The notes below the pieces were generated by a model. That model was given only the letters and a program-made list of their open reading frames with translations. It was not told where the DNA came from and did not search any database. This document shows, piece by piece, positions 60,501 through 64,000 of a stretch of DNA of 64,000 nt; the first letter of the stretch is position 1; every line of letters begins with the position of its first letter. The position numbers and the translations under genes were made by a program. Source of the DNA: Scytalidium lignicola (Eukaryota; Ascomycota; Leotiomycetes); contig NCSJ02000001.1 of assembly GCA_002812745.2 (NCBI GenBank), forward strand, positions 372,001 through 436,000. The letters are read 5' to 3'.

Positions 60501-60850
60501 TGCACGTTTCAGCGAGAGCGAAGCGAAACAATCATAATATCAGATAATGCTCTTTGCGCCCACGTACATAAATAATTCGAACATTTTGAAACCAAACTCC
60601 GATCTAGACCCGGCGCCCTGGTCTCGTGGTGCGTAAAATATCGTGTACTGGACCTGTAGCTTTCCTCGTCTAGCAGAATGAGGTTAGTAGTAGGGCAATG
60701 CTATACAGACGTAATCACCGAGCAATAATCCTTCTCACACGACCACATCTCGACTTGTTGGCCAACGACCCAGGACACGACAATCCCACCCGTTAAATTC
60801 CAAGGGCGATCTGCTCAGTGCTCTTTTAGTCGCGTACTTTTTAATCTTGG
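57531..60850. other. Long 5' region of the C2H2 gene without recognisable genes
   Basis: The first 600 bp are CT/GA-rich. An (AC)n run lies at 58137-58151. 58620-58860 and 59170-59260 are crowded with ACAGTAC/GTACTGTA words. Frames seen here have skewed composition, no conserved motif and no partner exon. It probably contains a long leader and regulatory region, as is usual for fungal regulators. Confidence 0.45.
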
Positions 60851-63800
60851 ATGGGCTCCGTTTCCCCGAGAGCCAATCTGCTATATAATAGCTTACCCAA
60901 TATCGAGGGTTCATTCCGGCAAAGGTACCCAGTTGTATCGACGGTGCAGATCGAATCCTTGAGCGTTAGATCGAGCCTAATAGTCGCATCTCAAAAAGGT
61001 CTGTGTGTCATGTCAACATTGCCAGCGGTGAGCTGTCGAGGTTGTCAGAGTGTCCAGTTGACACCGGACAAAAACATCTTCTCGGTGATATATCTTCCTT
61101 AGAATGTGATGTGATGTGATGTGTGATGCGATGTGATACGATGGCTAATGAATCACCCGCGCTACGTTTTTCTCGCACACTATCAATACAGTTAGTCCGG
61201 TTATGCCGAGGCATGCCGCGCACCTTCATCTCGAGACAACTCTAGTTGGTGCAACTTTTCAGCGCATAAAAAATTTCGTTCGAAGGCTCTAAACTTTTTT
61301 TAAGAAAAAATTGTGACATCCTGACAGGACGGTAGCAACTGTACTACCGGGCCGATCTCTGTCATCCAGGAACGCGACGCACAGCCAGAATCCACCTCTG
61401 CCATGGCGATGGCATTCGTTGAGATGCCCCCACCCTCCCGTGGCTTCCAGTTCCACCGATGGAAGACGTGTGGAACAAAATATCTGCAAATCATCATCCC
61501 TCGTCAAGCACAGCGGCCGAAGTTCGGGTCCGGATGCTTGTAGTGCGGGATCTGGCGGTTAAAGATTCACTAATTGCTTCTGAAGCACACTCGCCGGCTG
61601 TTCTACAGAATTAGTGGCTTCGAACGAAAAAACATTCTAGAGCCTTTCGAACCTTTCGCGTCTGTTTTGGATCACCAAGAATGAGATTGTTACAGCGGTA
61701 AAGACCAACCCAACCAGGGTCAGGAAGAAAGCATCCGGCGCAAAATCTGTAAGGTCAGCAGGATCCAGGGATTCCCCTCGAAGGTGTCATCAAAACATCG
61801 TTACCAGATCGGAAATTTTTTTGGCCATGGCGCGACGCTTCCATGTCTTTGGTATTGGACACACACTCTCTCTCACACACACCACGACCACACCAAAGGG
61901 AATTCCTGATCTGATACTGGAATAATAATCTCCTTGAGAAATGCTGGGAGGCGCCCGGCATATTCCATTGTACCCATGCTCTCGCTGCTTTACCCATATT
62001 CGGTTCACACTAAACCGTTGTCTTTTTCGTAGTTCTGACATCTTGGCACGAGTCATGGCCTGCCCGAGACATTTGATCGTTAAAATGGCAATATGCACTA
62101 ATGACATTCATACAGGCAAAAAAAATTTAATTTTTCTTCGCGACGGAAGATTTTGTTCTGTAAATGTAGCTGTATGTTCAATGAGTTCAATTATGACGTT
62201 CCATTATTGTCAATTCTCATAATTAATTGACCGAAGAGGGATAGTTTCAAGTTCTTCTGTCCTAGCAATGGTCAAAACTCAGAGAACTAATAAAATCTAC
62301 ACTGTCTTGAGAAGTCTCGGGCAGCACGATGTGCGGCCGGTTGCTCTCAGCCACAATCGTATCCGAATTTGGAATGTGAAGGTACTTCCGTTGGTTTTTT
62401 CCCTCTTTCGGAAAGTATATGAGAGGATTCGTTTTCTAGAACCTCTAGGTTTTACTGTGCTATTTTAAAAATACCAATAGCTTGGTTTCCTTTGGAGTCC
62501 TCGTTCTAAATCATTAGAAACACATAAGCTTGGAGTCNTTTTTTTCTCCCGAATTGAGTAAATGCTCTAGCGTCGTTGGTAATTCCCTCAACCAAAGTCT
62601 CGGCGGCTTATCTCACTTTTTCATTTCATCGCCCCGCGAAAATTTGTACTGCACCGACTACATTTTTTCTCTGTTTGTCATGGTTGTGATTACTATACTT
62701 ATTCTCGGAGTTAGGATATTCAGTTTAGAATTTGCAATGTGTTTCCCTTGATTCAAATGATTTTGAGCAAATTTGCTCACTAATTGNCTTCCTTTGGCGC
62801 TCAAAGTAGACATCGAGACACGAGTATCTTCACAACTAAATCCGCTATAATAATATTATCTTACCTATTTTAGTTTTGGAAGGTCCATCTCTGATGAGAA
62901 AACTATGACGTGATTATTTAATCCAGAAAAGGAGTTTCCTCATTCCGTTTGTTTGACTGGGGATTCAAGGTCTTATGCATTCCGCTCGGCCACCGATAAC
63001 GGCGTTGCGCACAGTGGAAGTCCTCATACAGTCACCAACACTGCATTGATGTTCTACCGTGATCGTGCTGGTCCGTCGAAGAGCGCAGTCACAAGCTCAA
63101 CGAATGAAGCCATTTGTCAATTCTATCAGCTGTCACAAGCAGAGAAGCGCCACCACCACCACTTACGAAGGAGGTGGACGAAAAGTTTCGCCATCCTGGT
63201 CGTATTCTCGGCAGTTGTGACACAGAGAAGAAAGCATTACAGGCTCAATGGGTTCTTGCTGCCATGCAAGTGCAATGTAGGCGATCGAGATGAATAATTC
63301 CGCGAAAGTTTCTTGCTAATGCAAGCTGCACAACACAACAGTTAGCAAATAACAGTGGATTTGAAATGACCGGGGAAATAATAAATGATGTTCATTATTG
63401 TTTTAATCCTGCTTGGTTTTAGGTATGCCGCTTTACGAGCTTTACGGATGATCCCTATGCGTGTCCACCGGGACTACTTTACGGGAATACGCACTCACAC
63501 CGTTTCCAAACAACACGGCAGGACAATGTCTTGCATTTGCATCTGGGACATTGCCTCTTTAACAACGGCCATTCCGTCGGGTCTATCTTGTTCTTGTATT
63601 CGGAACCACTGCCTAGTGTGGAAATGATTTTTTATTTCAAGTACGGTAGATCAATGGGAGGCGATCTACGGAGATAACTTCAAAAGTGTCTAGCGATGGG
63701 ATCCTAGTGTTCCTAAGAAGTCTGCCGGCGGTGGAAGCTTAGCAGTTCGTAAATTGAGAGAACTTGCAACATTGTACTGTATTTCAAATGGCTGTACAAA

Positions 63801-64000
63801 GTAGATCATCGTAAACTCGACATATCAAGTATCCCGTGGCAGCGGTTAAGCTTTGCGTAACGCAGCACGTCGGTTTGAACTCCACTTGGAGGGGATGGGG
63901 TCATGAAAATCTCCACCTCCCGCCCGCTGCCCCTGACGGTGGATATATCACGTGATTATACGGACGTATGTCCTAATTTCACTGTGGGCTTATTCCGGTG
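60851..64000. other. Gene-free right end of the window
   Basis: I see no supported gene. A GATGT/GTGAT tandem run lies at 61096-61142. N bases lie at 62538 and 62787. A frame at 62953-63294 has no recognisable feature. Short CA repeats lie at 61858-61885. Confidence 0.45.
61096..61142 (+). repeat. (GATGT)n pentanucleotide microsatellite
   Basis: About eight imperfect copies of GTGAT/GATGT lie in tandem, with interruptions in the later copies. Confidence 0.75.

Noticed and set aside
62955..63000. tRNA-like words (GGTGGCCGAGCGG on the minus strand, resembling a Leu/Ser D-arm)
   Set aside because: No matching anticodon arm, variable arm or T-arm (GTTCRA) follows, so it is at best a fragment.
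62953..63297. 114-codon plus frame near the right end
   Set aside because: No motif, biased composition, and no conserved neighbour or intron signals.

Overview
The window is nuclear DNA of a filamentous ascomycete (Pezizomycotina). The evidence is short GT-AG introns of 50-140 bp with CTAAC/TACTAAT-like branch sites, a highly reducing type I polyketide synthase (PKS), a fungal-specific C2H2 regulator, and AT-rich gene-poor stretches carrying a transposon remnant whose stops look like C-to-T changes (RIP-like). A Leotiomycete such as a Sclerotiniaceae relative is my guess, not a demonstrated placement. Eleven single N bases, several next to homopolymers, and three homopolymer-associated frameshifts suggest a homopolymer-error-prone assembly.

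Layout. 1-1770: an eroded DDE integrase element and a promoter dense in CCAAT boxes and hairpins. 2.5-3.7 kb: an AUR1-like inositol phosphorylceramide (IPC) synthase homologue on the minus strand. 5.4-10.7 kb: a P1/DmpA peptidase, an acyl-CoA dehydrogenase and a GABA/choline-type permease. 13.0-27.1 kb: the core of a biosynthetic gene cluster, comprising a 2OG-Fe(II) oxygenase, a 2580-aa HR-PKS (KS-AT-DH-MT-ER-KR-ACP, seven exons), an FSH/LovG-type serine hydrolase and a second, isopenicillin-N-synthase-like oxygenase. 27.2-36.8 kb: a housekeeping-type giant DUF6606/DUF3638/DUF3645 protein of about 3090 aa. 38.1-39.0 kb: a trans-aconitate-type methyltransferase. 39.8-42.5 kb: a bipartite degenerate repeat array and eroded exons. 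45.2-47.0 kb: an MFS transporter. 48.5-49.6 kb: a tandemly duplicated small coiled-coil/cysteine-rich locus. 50.2-52.8 kb: an F-box protein, a 64-aa single-pass membrane protein and a broken SNF2 helicase tail. 54.2-57.5 kb: a 1095-aa C2H2 plus Fungal_trans regulator, followed by about 6.4 kb in which I see no gene.

How the genes may work together. The PKS has all reducing domains and a C-methyltransferase but no release domain. The adjacent FSH hydrolase is the natural candidate for chain release, as LovG is for lovastatin. The two oxygenases, and possibly the dehydrogenase, could tailor the chain, and the permease could move an amine or amino acid. The most intriguing neighbour is the extra AUR1-like gene. 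IPC synthase is the target of the methylated fungal polyketide khafrefungin, so a target-duplication self-resistance role is a testable hypothesis. No pathway-specific Zn2Cys6 regulator is visible inside the cluster.
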